A program made the position numbers and the translations under genes. Below are positions 52,101 to 61,829 of a stretch of 64,000 nucleotides of DNA, one piece after another. The notes under the pieces were generated by a model that saw only the letters and a list, made by a program, of their open reading frames with translations, had not been told where the DNA came from and ran no database searches. Each line of letters begins with the position of its first letter. Position 1 is the stretch's first letter. This DNA is from Saccharomycopsis malanga (taxonomy: Eukaryota; Ascomycota; Saccharomycetes; Ascoideales; Saccharomycopsidaceae): contig CP025325.1 of NCBI GenBank assembly GCA_004014935.1, forward strand, positions 2,046,001 to 2,110,000. The letters run 5' to 3'.

Positions 52101-55100
52101 ACAGCTAAAGGCAAAAATGTAAGAAGAAGTACCATGGGTGAAATTCCTCAGAACCAGGCTGTTACAGGAGTTAATTCCATCGATGCTATGACCATTAACC
52201 TTCATTCTAAATTGAAACAGAACGGACCTTTGGCAGAAAGTGTAGGAGACTTGTTGAACCTTGATACTCATACTTTCCATGTGGGAGATGATTTAATTTT
52301 CAAGACTGTTTCTAAAGTGTCTATTGAGGAAGATAAACCCTTGGTAATCAATGTTGTAGCTAAAGCATCTTCTTTTGAAAAGTTGGTGGACATTTTGGTC
52401 TTAACTCCGAACATCTTCAGTCCACTTATTAATAAAGACGATATTCAAAAGTATTTGACAGCACATAACATTGTGGGAAGAAATATCAAGTTGGACATGG
52501 ATATTGGTGTTTATACTGAAACCTTCTTTGCTTCCTATAAGAGCTTCTGCGACTTGACTACCTTGATCGAAGGATTAGGTAGAAGATTTGCAGGGGCCAA
52601 GAGTGCTGCTGTTTCCATCAAGAAAATGAAAGAAAACAAAGACCTTTCAATCAAACCGTTCCCAGATTGGGATTCGAAAATTGATTCGTCAAATCCGAAA
52701 ATCAACTGGAAATATGTCGCTCAGATTGAGGCAGGTATTTTGGAAGCTTTGTATGCTTTGATATCTGATTTCTATGCTGATTTCACCGACGAGATACAGA
52801 CCAAGCAATGCTTTGTTGACATTTTGAAGGTTATTGACCAAGAAGTTGTTAATGAGTGGAAATCTATTTTAAAACAACACAGTGATGGTCAAGACGAATT
52901 ATTTGAATTATATGAAAATTTGCAACTCTTATATAAGAAGATTAGAAAGTTCTTTATCAAAAGAAGTTATAGACCTATTGATTCTTATTCTACTCCTCAT
53001 ACGTTTTCGTCCATCATTGATTTCCCGCCTGATTACGCTTTAATCCCTGCGTCTTCTTCGTTTGCCGAGATACAACAGTTGATTGAAAAGTTGGATTTCG
53101 TAGTGTTTGATTTGTTCCGTCAAACTACCGTCAGCGAATGGATGGCAGTGGCTGATTTATTTGAAATGCAAACAGTCAGATCCACAACTGGTATCTTTTC
53201 TTACAAACAACCTTCCCCAGCCATTTCAGAAGAAGACTTGAAAATCTTAAATGTTTTCCTCTGGCTTGAAAGCTTGTTTGTTGAGTCTCCTGACGTCAAG
53301 TTGTTATCCAAATTTCCTTCTAATATCCGTGCCTTATATGGTTTACATGGTAAGATCACGTCATATATTTTGAACCAGATCATCGAGCCTAGATTGCCAA
53401 TTGCCAAAAGACGGAACCGGATGACTTCCATCTTACAAATGTTGGCGATTATTCGCTGTAGAATGAAACCAACCAACATGTTTACAGCTCCTAACGGCAC
53501 TCAAACAGGTAGAATCCCTGCGTTTTTGGAATCTTGTATTGCCATGGCTGTATGCGCTCCTGAAAGTAGATGGTTTGTCAATGATTGGATATATGCTTCG
53601 GTAAAGCTACATATAAAGGAAAATGTTTTGAAATGGGATACTTTAGAAGACTTGGTACCTGATCTTAGTTCTAATATTCTTTTGAAAGATTACAAAAGTC
53701 CTTTGACTCCTTGTTTCGGCTGGTTGGCCGAAAGATTGTTGGAAGTAGGATGCTATATTCCTAACGTTTCTGTTGAAAACCCTCTTTTGCTCAACTTTGA
53801 CAAACGTCGTTATGTCTACAAATTGATTACTTCTTTGATGTCCTTGAAAAAAGAAGAATCTGTTTTTTCCAAGGAGGAGATTTCAGAAATCAAAAAGAGA
53901 TTTGAGTTCTTATACAACATTAAAAGAAGTGTATACGATCTCAGAGATATTCGGGAAGCTGCTAGAAGAGAGAACAAAGATTATTCCAGAACTGAACAAA
54001 AGAACAAATTGTTTCAACATTTGGTTGAAGTGGAATTTGAAAAACTCAAGAGAGACGTTCGTAAGAAAGATTCAGTGGAACAACTTGAAAAATCTCGTAA
54101 ACGCAATGGTCCTTACATTTCTAAACCTCGCAATTTCACCACTATCACTGAAGGTTTTGATAGACAAAACACCGCTGAAATAAAGCAGTTGAATGTTACC
54201 AGTAATGGTTCTTCGCAAAACACTTTGGCACCTAATTCAAATAGTTCTTATAATAATGCTGCTAAAAGTGGTGGAAGATTTAGAATTGGTGGGTTCTTGA
54301 AATCTGTCAGACCTTTCTCCATAAACGTGGCTTCTTCATGGTCTGCGCCTGATAGAGTTGCCTCTGTTGATGAGTTGCCTGACACTAGAGCACTCAGTGA
54401 CAAGTCTAAACCGGCTTATGTTTTGAAGGTCATCAACAGTAAACCGTTACTTATTCATTCTTCTGATATTGAAGGGTTCTTCAAATTCATTGATATGGAT
54501 GGTCAAGAACATTGTTTTCAAGCTCCGAATAATGCAGAGGCTGGTGATTGGGTGAAAAGCATTAACGAAGCCAAAAGGTACAGTTACTTGTCCAACGATG
54601 CCAAGGAAAGAAACGGCACCAAGGTGTTTGGTGTGCCAATCCAACTTGTGTGTGAAAGAGAAGGAAAGGTTGTTCCTTATGTGGTTGAAAAGTTGTTGGA
54701 TGAAATCGAAAGCCGCGGCCTTGATGAAGTGGGTCTTTATCGTGTCCCAGGTGCTGTTGCAAACATTCAATCTCTTAAACAGAAATTTGATGAATCTTCC
54801 GAAGTTTCTCTTGACGATCAACGTTGGTTAGAAATCAATACTTTGGCTGGTTGTTTCAAGTTATATTTACGTGAATTGCCAGAATCTCTTTTAACTGTGG
54901 AGTTATTACCTTCCTTTATTGCTGTTACGAAAAGTGAAAACGTTGCTGATAAGGTCAGCAGTTTGGTCAAGCAATTGCCATTCCATAATTATCATTTGTT
55001 GAAACGTCTCGTTAGCCATTTGAATCAAGTCACGGAACATTCTGCTAAGAATAGAATGGATGCTTCTAATTTGGCAATGGTTTTCTCAATGAGTTTCTTA

Positions 55101-55232
55101 TCTGCTTCAGATAACGACTTTGGAAGAAGTTTGGGCTCTTTGCAATCCATTTTGCACATGATGATTCAAGACCCTGTGCCTTTCTTCAAAAATACTGAAT
55201 ATGAAAAAGCTGCTGTTTCCTTTATCGAGTGA
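49176..55232 (+). CDS. BEM2: Bem2-type Rho GTPase-activating protein
   Basis: 2018 aa from the ATG at 49176 (2167 in S. cerevisiae). Bem2 is a RhoGAP for Rho1/Cdc42 controlling bud emergence, morphology and wall integrity. The Ser/Asn/Gln-rich N-terminal 330 residues are disordered. A PH-like block (VVLKSGWLNKGSNMTSWSSS) begins near 338. A long helical region with Ras-GEF-like folds fills the middle (LVNHLFEDEEAKRNVHFRAK, RTVHP-like loops). The C-terminal PH domain spans about 1746-1810, followed directly by RhoGAP with FGVPIQLVCER, arginine finger Arg1856 in GLYRVPG, LAGCFKLYLRELPESLL and MDASNLAMVFSMSFL. The frame continues upstream only to GTG, so the first ATG is used. Two CTG codons sit in a repeat informative on the code. 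Confidence 0.93.
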   Translation: MKSLLKSTRNKRKSVNEKSSTSKSGPSSKVSSRSGSRLGNNRSLFDTRNRSAESDINSISDPQVPSFARNPNASQHPYSNLKQKNQRDSKSSATFMEPGRKSFESQLYDNISEFSQNAPATGTAPQDHDQTSIISNEEPIVKQTNPLTNGSNYVSPTSPTHNIDETPVGTITNTLENVNINEGQTDNIDRSSSSSASNKTANTAAKTDVASPTIKKPALVSTSQYFLPAPKLVSNSASQYLLPTPKTISAPKQQQQKAPASPSRLHRKSSLESAVPQSPIAHEISGPIPSQQLPQPHPEEQQEQPISKDVESNVSSKDDATLVSNRFPGKLNSGNYDHVVLKSGWLNKGSNMTSWSSSITADTWKLYRAELKGANLVLYKPPHDLGIKHFEPNFAKDLEGANGSSLSPVPTITEENPRSTSNDSKAQELEISSPSESENNENKSGLSNSWSTATLNKNVRQPGGFQASAEISYVSEIYPHPDLQFDESQSVANGSLEAVCHALLFNTTEDNRLSTQLISVIPLFGDTDTAIGYFIQYAIMFMCTESHTRFKQKVHGFKFPLAPTLINKKPVIISETTDLIITNRLALVVSVIQDQFPGMLMDQVIFEKLLKLLELIGVHNEALAKDLNIKVIQKQQKMTELLVFDTGSASRALTKEESTLSADNFLKLDLDEFSNQINLVDLKFNKEWNPKTDASLLYETGYSYSRYNPLIFDPVNNIHYLGRLLVNHLFEDEEAKRNVHFRAKIIQKWVELGSIFDKKGDMVSWLAIATVVCSIPILRLKKTWSAVDSKTLKTVSTEWGQVVFELDRRNMTSDTAHKSSYHVIAPQGIGESYSRYRVVPYFGDLAVKLTTNITLKQCEKRVQRVKISFNRWDEYLALVKETKDFGDLPAPNPKVQKLLYNLMSIHVSLPSLKQDDVMQLSLAIETANSSSLYQFYSACDAEKPPISAGFYYPILFTDVLPNYRLFDKVSLVDAGTAKGKNVRRSTMGEIPQNQAVTGVNSIDAMTINLHSKLKQNGPLAESVGDLLNLDTHTFHVGDDLIFKTVSKVSIEEDKPLVINVVAKASSFEKLVDILVLTPNIFSPLINKDDIQKYLTAHNIVGRNIKLDMDIGVYTETFFASYKSFCDLTTLIEGLGRRFAGAKSAAVSIKKMKENKDLSIKPFPDWDSKIDSSNPKINWKYVAQIEAGILEALYALISDFYADFTDEIQTKQCFVDILKVIDQEVVNEWKSILKQHSDGQDELFELYENLQLLYKKIRKFFIKRSYRPIDSYSTPHTFSSIIDFPPDYALIPASSSFAEIQQLIEKLDFVVFDLFRQTTVSEWMAVADLFEMQTVRSTTGIFSYKQPSPAISEEDLKILNVFLWLESLFVESPDVKLLSKFPSNIRALYGLHGKITSYILNQIIEPRLPIAKRRNRMTSILQMLAIIRCRMKPTNMFTAPNGTQTGRIPAFLESCIAMAVCAPESRWFVNDWIYASVKLHIKENVLKWDTLEDLVPDLSSNILLKDYKSPLTPCFGWLAERLLEVGCYIPNVSVENPLLLNFDKRRYVYKLITSLMSLKKEESVFSKEEISEIKKRFEFLYNIKRSVYDLRDIREAARRENKDYSRTEQKNKLFQHLVEVEFEKLKRDVRKKDSVEQLEKSRKRNGPYISKPRNFTTITEGFDRQNTAEIKQLNVTSNGSSQNTLAPNSNSSYNNAAKSGGRFRIGGFLKSVRPFSINVASSWSAPDRVASVDELPDTRALSDKSKPAYVLKVINSKPLLIHSSDIEGFFKFIDMDGQEHCFQAPNNAEAGDWVKSINEAKRYSYLSNDAKERNGTKVFGVPIQLVCEREGKVVPYVVEKLLDEIESRGLDEVGLYRVPGAVANIQSLKQKFDESSEVSLDDQRWLEINTLAGCFKLYLRELPESLLTVELLPSFIAVTKSENVADKVSSLVKQLPFHNYHLLKRLVSHLNQVTEHSAKNRMDASNLAMVFSMSFLSASDNDFGRSLGSLQSILHMMIQDPVPFFKNTEYEKAAVSFIE

Positions 55233-56561
55233 TATTTCATTCTAATATAGTTAGCATTTCAGATACATATTGTCAAGAAAACAATCTCCGATGTTTCCCT
55301 AGATGTACCTTCAAGTGTTTCCGTGTCCTGTTGCTGTTCTTTGCTTTTTTCATATCAACTCACAGTACATCCTTTTTGTTATTTTACTATTCTCTGTTTT
55401 ATGTTTACCTCTTATACAATTTGCCCTGTTTATTTGGACATTTCACAATTGTTTGATTCTTTTATTTTTACTCCCTTTACTCAGTTTTATTCTTGCTTTG
55501 TTTGTTTTTTGCACAAGTTCAGATGTTTGTTATTTTTTTTTCTATTTTCTTTTTGTATTTTCAACAAATTTTGAGTATTATTTGCTATTTATTTCGTTTT
55601 TTGTTCTCATTCTTCCGAAAAGAAATCTTTCTTACTGTTTTTTTGTTTTGTTTTTCCGTGTCTATTCACATTCAGCTGGTATTTTTGCTAATTTACATCA
55701 CTAATTTGTATTTATACGTTGATAAATCATAATGTAATTCTCGAGCGTTTCAAATCATTATCTTAGGTATATATTTACTGCTATGTAACTTGTCACATAG
55801 AACGGGCAGATCGTATTCTGTTTAAACAAATAAATGAATATTGTTGGTCGAACGTATATACACTGAGGTTTATTGTGACGACCGATTAGGTACATCTAAC
55901 CCATACGTCTTTCTTCATCATGCTGCTCATTTTTTTTTAAATTACCATATAGTTTTGATTATTAATTTTATTAGCTATAATTTTTAACGTACGAAGCCAG
56001 CGGGAAACTGAAAATCAGTACTATAAAAGCATCTCAATACTATAAAAAACTGTTGCAAATTATAAACCATTTCGAATATTAGCCAAGTATTGTAAAATGT
56101 GATGATGTTTTGGCATTTAAACACATATAAAATAGATAAAAACAATTTCAGTATATTGAAATATTTATAAACTAATATCATTTTTTACTTGTTTACTAAA
56201 ATAATATTCAAATAACAATTCTAAGGGTCACTTTGTAACAAAAGACCAAGCTTATTGCAATATTATCTCATCTAAATCTCTTCGGTTTTGAACATACGCT
56301 CAATCCCTAAGTAATCATTGAAATGGTTCAATATTTAATATAAAAAGCTTGTTTACCTTCAATGTAATACACGCCCTCTTAGTAAAAGTGCAGCATACCG
56401 GGTAACCATAACACCCCATCACTCATAACCCTTTTCTAAATCAGAAAATATCGAAAAAACCAACAGTGAATAATCAAAACGTGTTTATTTCAAATGGTAC
56501 TATACTAGTGAGAGTGGGGCAACGCCAATTTGTTATCTAGCCACACCAACGTGCACCGACA
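55233..56561. other. intergenic BEM2 to SEC27
   Basis: 1.33 kb. The first 500 bp are strongly T-rich, giving several spurious hydrophobic frames. The rest is AT-rich SEC27 promoter. No element recognised. Confidence 0.5.
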
Positions 56562-59315
56562 ATGAAGTTACAACTCACAGTATGTATATGGATGGGATAT
56601 TGAATTTGAAAACGTAAACTGCAATGCAGACGGAGGTCGTAAATAAGCTTGGAGAAATACAATTGAGATTAGCAATTTGAAATTAGCAGAGCACTAACAA
56701 TTCAGAAACAATTTGTTACTAGAACGGATAGAATCAAGTCGGTGGATTTTCACCCTACCGAACCATGGGTTCTTTCCACATTGTATTCTGGTAAGGTTGA
56801 AATATGGAATCATGAATCAAAGACTTTGGTAAAGTCACTTGATGTCACTAATGTGCCAGTACGTGCTGGAAAATTCATTGCCCGAAAGAACTGGATCATT
56901 GTGGGTGCCGACGACTTCCAGGTGCGTGTCTACAACTACAATACTTCGGAGAAGATCCATCAATTCGAGGCTCATCCTGATTATATTAGATGTATTGATA
57001 TCCATCCTACCAGACCGTATGTTCTTACTTGTTCTGATGATATGACTATTAGATTATGGAATTGGGAACAGAACTGGAAGCTTGAACAGGTCTTTGAGGG
57101 CCATCAACATTATATTTTAGGGTTGAAGTTCAATCCTAAAGATCCAAACACATTTGCTTCGGGTTGTTTGGACCGCACAGTTAAGATTTGGTCTTTAGGA
57201 TCTCCTACTCCAAATTTCACTCTCGAGGCTCATGTTACAAAGGGTGTCAACTACGTAGATTATTATCCATTGAACGACAAACCATACTTAATCACTTCTT
57301 CCGACGACAGAACCATTAAGATATGGGATTACCAAACCAAATCGTGTGTTGCCACTTTGGAGGGTCATTTGTCTAATGTCAGTTTCGCCATTTTTCATCC
57401 AGAGTTGCCTATTATTATTTCCGGTTCGGAAGACGGATCGGTTAAAATTTGGAATGCAAACACATACAAGTTGGAAAAATCAATTGATTTTGGATTGGAA
57501 AGATGTTGGTGCGTTGGCAGTAAAAAAAACAGTAATATCATTGCTTTGGGTTATGATGCCGGTGAAGTTGTTTTCAAGCTTGGTAATGAAGAACCAGTAG
57601 TTTCCCTTGACCCTACTGGTAAGGTTATTTGGTCTAAAAACTCCGAGGTTTACACTACTGTCATTAAGAACAATTCTGCTGAAGGAATTGCTGATGGAGA
57701 CGTCATCCCATTACAAACCAAAGAATTGGGCACGGTGGAAATATTTCCAACCTCGTTGAAACATTCTCCAAATGGTCGTTTCGTCGCAGTCACAGGAGAC
57801 GGCGAATACATTATATATACTGCCTTAGCTTGGAGAAACAAGTCTTACGGTACCGCTTTGGATTTCGTATGGGGTTCCGATTCAAATGATTATGCTATCA
57901 GAGAACCTAACAATTCCATCAAAATTTTCAAGAATTTTAAAGCCAAAACAAATGCTGGTATTGAGTTCAACTATGTTGCTGAAAAGTTATTTGGTGGCTC
58001 ATTGTTAGGTATCAAATCGAAACAACTGGCTGGCGAAGGATTTATCCAGTTTTTTGACTGGGATACAGGTAAGTTAGTAAGAAGAATTGATGTCGATAAT
58101 GTTACCGATGTTATATGGAATAGCAATGGTGAATTAGTTGTCATTGTCAGTTCTGATTCAGCCTTTGTTTTGAGATTTGAGAGAGAAGTGTTTGATGATG
58201 CTTTACGTAAGGAAGCAGATGGCGAGGAGGAGATCGATCCTTATGAAGGCGTCCCTGATTCATTTGATGTTGTTGACGAATTGTCTGAACAGATAACTAG
58301 TGGCAAATGGATTGGTGATGTGTTTTTATACACCACCACTACCAACAAATTAAATTACTTTGTTGGTGACTCTGTATTCAATGTGTGCAACTTCGATAAG
58401 AGCACTTATTTGTTGGACTATTTACCTAGAGACAACAAAATCTACTTGGCTGATAAAGATATTAATATCATATCTTTCACCTTGTCATTAGCAGTTCTTG
58501 AATATCAAACTACTGTATTGCGTGGCGGTGTTGAAGATGCTAGAGAATATTTGGAACAGATTCCAAAGAACGAGTTGATAAAAATTTCACGTTTCTTGCA
58601 AGACCAAGGTTATTTGGAAGAAGCTTTATCTGTCAGTAACGATAACGAACAAAAGTTCGAATTAGCATTGAACTTGAACAAGTTTGATTTGGCCTTAGAA
58701 ATTGCCGAGTTATTGAATAGTCAAATGAAATGGAACAAATTGGGTGATTTGTTGTTGAAAAAATACAAGTTCAAATCCGCTATTCATTGTTTTGAGCAAT
58801 CTCAGGATTTGGAAACTCTATTTTTGCTTTACTCTTCGTTCAATAATGTTAACAAGCTTCAGTCGTTGGGTAAGAAAGCCGTTGATTTGGGTAAATATAA
58901 CTTAGCTTTCAACTGTTATTGGTTATCAGGTGATGTTAAGGAGATTATCAAGATATTAGAACACACAAAAAGATTCTCAGAAGCTGCTATATTCGGTTAC
59001 AAATACGGTTTGAGCTATGAAGAATTGGAAAAAATTGTCAAAGTCTGGCAAACCGAGCTTTTGAAGCAAAACAAAACTTCAATCGCTGAAAAATTGCAAA
59101 TTCCAAACGTTGACACCGACGCTTTTCCACCTGAAAATGAAGCCTCAAAAACTTCTCAGGAAAAAGAAAGTTCTGAAGAAGCTCCTTTGGTCGACCTCGA
59201 CGATGATGTTTCTAAGCAAGAACCAGGACCAGCTAATAATCAGGAAGAACAAGAGGGCGAAGGGGAAGACGAAGAGGAGTTTGCTGAAGCAAAGTCTGAG
59301 CCAGAAACTAACTAG
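56562..59315 (+). CDS. SEC27: Sec27, beta'-COP of the COPI coat, spliced
   Basis: Exons 56562-56579 and 56706-59315 give 875 aa (889 in S. cerevisiae). Beta'-COP is a COPI outer-coat subunit that binds dilysine cargo tails for Golgi-to-ER traffic. Exon 1 supplies MKLQLT, joining KQFVTRTDRIKSVDFHPTEP, in line with [26 protein letters not shown]. The first WD40 propeller is almost invariant (YSGKVEIWNHESK, FIARKNWIIVGADDF, FEAHPDYIRCIDIHPT, FASGCLDRTVKIWSLG, YVDYYPLNDKPYLITSSDD, HLSNVSFAIFHPELPIIISG). A second propeller follows, then a TPR-like alpha-solenoid (QKFELALNLNKFDLALEIAE) and an acidic tail. The long frame alone lacks an ATG at the right place (GTG at 56742). Confidence 0.97.
56580..56705 (+). 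other. SEC27: SEC27 intron
   Basis: 126 nt. GTATGT at 56580, branch CACTAAC at 56692-56698, 3' CAG ending at 56705. S. cerevisiae SEC27 also has an intron after a very short first exon, so this looks like an ancestral one. Confidence 0.94.
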
Positions 59316-60352
59316 TTTGACAGTATATGAAAATACGATGATGTCCGTGTAGTAGGACCAGCTTGTGGCATGTGCTGAACCAAAGAGCTTTTGCTTCATT
59401 TTGAAAACAAACAGTCAGCTAATAGTATTCATCAAAATGCCTCAAATGGCTTTTCTTTTCAACTACGATCCTTTTTTTTTTTACTTTTTATACTCTTTTT
59501 TTTATGTTAAAATGGTATGAGTTTTTGTTTCCAAAAAGTTTTGTATCAAAGTATATAGTTGTATGATGGTTGATCAGTAAGAGAGGTGAGCACAATGGGC
59601 AGGGTTGAAATAGAAATAAGAATCGCTCATAGTAAATATGATGAGTGTTAAGTAGAGTGCATGAATTGAGTTGGATTAGGGATATTAGGAAAAACAATAA
59701 TTGAACACGGGTGCTATGATGAAACCCGTTGAGAAGCGAAGCAGGTTCAAGACAAGTAATTTGGTAATATTGGAAAACATTTATAAATTATGCCTTTTGT
59801 AAGACTTTAAGCTATTTTTTGCAAAATGGCTTTGCTCAAGTTTTTAATCATCACTTAGGATTTATCAAGATTTGAATAGGAGGAAAAGAGATTGTTTGCT
59901 AAATGAAAGAAAGACTTAACAGCAGTAAAAAAAGTTATGAATTCTGATGTGTGAGAGCATTCGAAATATTTTTTGAAAGTAGAGGGTTGCTTTTCAACGT
60001 TCACACAAGGTACACTTCATCAAGATTGATTCTTTGAGATTTTTAAAATGGCAGGAAATAACTATTTGTTGTTATCAACTGTTGAAGGTGCATGACTCTT
60101 TCCTTATAGGCTACGCTACCAATACCAATTTTCTCTTCTTTATGACTTAATAGAATAAGTTGTACTTTTTGATGCAAATACTTATTACTTTCAACAACTG
60201 CTACGGTGTTTCTACATGTTGCTTTAAAGTATTACAGCAATCATAAAAACTTATGAAAACAAAATGTATTTACATGCTCTTAAAAGAGAAATGAAACAAT
60301 GAGATACGGTGATAGAAACAGGAAGGAATTATGAGCAGCATACGCAGGAAAA
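59316..60352. other. intergenic, 3' ends of SEC27 and OXA1
   Basis: 1.04 kb convergent region, AT-rich with poly-T runs. Nothing recognised. Confidence 0.5.
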
Positions 60353-61579
60353 CTATTTGACGATGGTCTTTTTGAAGGCGCTTTTTCTTAAGATACGATT
60401 GTTAGCAGCCTGAGACTTTTGCGTGTTAGCAGCGACTTGGTTCTGGTAATCTTGTAACTTCTTTTTGTTTTCGGCTTGTATTTTGGAATCTTCCCACATT
60501 TCAAAAATACCTTTTTGCTTAGAAGATCCGTCAGCATTCGTTGGAGGAGGCACTATCTTAGCCAAGTTGAACTTTTTTCTGATAAAATCGGACTTCAACA
60601 AGGTGGTCTGTATGATGGAAAAGACACCGTTCAAAGCAAAGTACCAGATAATACCAGCAGATAAGTTCATGGTTAATGGAATAGAAATCAAAGGTAAAAC
60701 AGTGAAAACTTTCTTCAAAAGAGGGTTGAGGTTTTGGGTGCCTGTTTCACCACCAATTCTCATGAAAGCCATGAACGCACCGGCAGTCAAGAACTGAAGA
60801 CCAAGATAAGGATCGGTAGCAGCCAAATCAGTGAACCAAGCGAAACCACCTTCGGTAAAGCCGTCTACAGGATGAGCAGCCATTTTACGTATAGCACCAA
60901 ACATACCCAAAGCGAATGGGATTTGAACTAATGGGGCAGCCATGTATCTTAACTTGATACCTTTCTTACGGAACAAGTCCATTCTCTTAGCAGTAATAAA
61001 TTGAATTTTCTCTGGGTCATTGGAATAAAGTTTGGATTGTTCGTTGAGATGGTCTAATTGTTCTCTTACTTCAGACATCTTGGCAGTGGTATCGGATGAC
61101 TTTAAATACAATGGGAACATGGCCAATCTTATACTGAAGGTGACAAGTGCTATATTAGCCCACCACGGCAAGCCGGTAAACACATAAGACATCTCTAAGA
61201 TCCTGGCAAGAAAATCAGCAGGCCACCACCATGATGTGACAATTCCTAGATCACTGAGATATCCAACATGATCGCACACTGAAAAAGCATCCGACCCACT
61301 AGCACCAGTTTCGGCAAGCTCCGTTATCGACGGAAGAGTGTTGGTGATTTCAGACGCTATTGAGGGAGAAGATGCAGCATTGTCAGTAATATTTTCTACC
61401 GCAGCAGTTGCACTTGTAGAGTTGAAACGTTGAGAATTCAAAAAACGAAATTTCTGAGTAGTTGATAGTGGCTTGATACCTAATCCGCTTTTACTGAAGC
61501 CAATTCTGGCTATCCCGAGCCTGGAAACACTGGAAATCCCATGGAGCCTCATTGCCCCTGATAAAATAGCCTTTGACAT
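60353..61579 (-). CDS. OXA1: Oxa1 mitochondrial inner-membrane insertase
   Basis: 408 aa (402 in S. cerevisiae). Oxa1 inserts mitochondrially made and re-imported proteins such as Cox2 into the inner membrane. An Arg/Ser-rich presequence without early acidic residues (MSKAILSGAMRLHGISSVSR) ends around RFNSTSA. The YidC/Oxa1 core has five TMs: start near LPWWANIALVTFSIRLAMFPLY, KRMDLFRKKGIKLRYMAAPLVQIPFALGMF, WFTDLAATDPYLGLQFLTAG, LPLISIPLTMNLSAGIIWYF and GVFSIIQTTLLKSDFIRKKF. The C-terminal tail is Lys/Gln-rich, as expected for the ribosome-binding coiled coil. Start ATG at 61579. Divergent from the next gene by 250 bp. Confidence 0.96.
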   Translation of the reverse strand: MSKAILSGAMRLHGISSVSRLGIARIGFSKSGLGIKPLSTTQKFRFLNSQRFNSTSATAAVENITDNAASSPSIASEITNTLPSITELAETGASGSDAFSVCDHVGYLSDLGIVTSWWWPADFLARILEMSYVFTGLPWWANIALVTFSIRLAMFPLYLKSSDTTAKMSEVREQLDHLNEQSKLYSNDPEKIQFITAKRMDLFRKKGIKLRYMAAPLVQIPFALGMFGAIRKMAAHPVDGFTEGGFAWFTDLAATDPYLGLQFLTAGAFMAFMRIGGETGTQNLNPLLKKVFTVLPLISIPLTMNLSAGIIWYFALNGVFSIIQTTLLKSDFIRKKFNLAKIVPPPTNADGSSKQKGIFEMWEDSKIQAENKKKLQDYQNQVAANTQKSQAANNRILRKSAFKKTIVK

Positions 61580-61829
61580 TATTGTTAGCTGATAGTCAGA
61601 ACGATCTACCCACTTTAAAACACTTTAGCCACCTCTTCGAATCATCAGTATGCTGGTCAAAAAAGCTGAAAATTTTTATTTATTAATGATTACATAATTA
61701 ATAAAGAAAAATTAGGTAATGAATGTGAAAAGAAGTGAAAAATCATAAGATTACATCAAGCGATGAGATTATGAATGGAATGGGAGAAGCCTTTGTTTTT
61801 TCCAATGAGTATAATATAGAGGTTTTTCG

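Noticed and set aside
55303-55732. hydrophobic ORFs after BEM2
   Set aside because: Product of a T-rich 3' flank, no start context or family.
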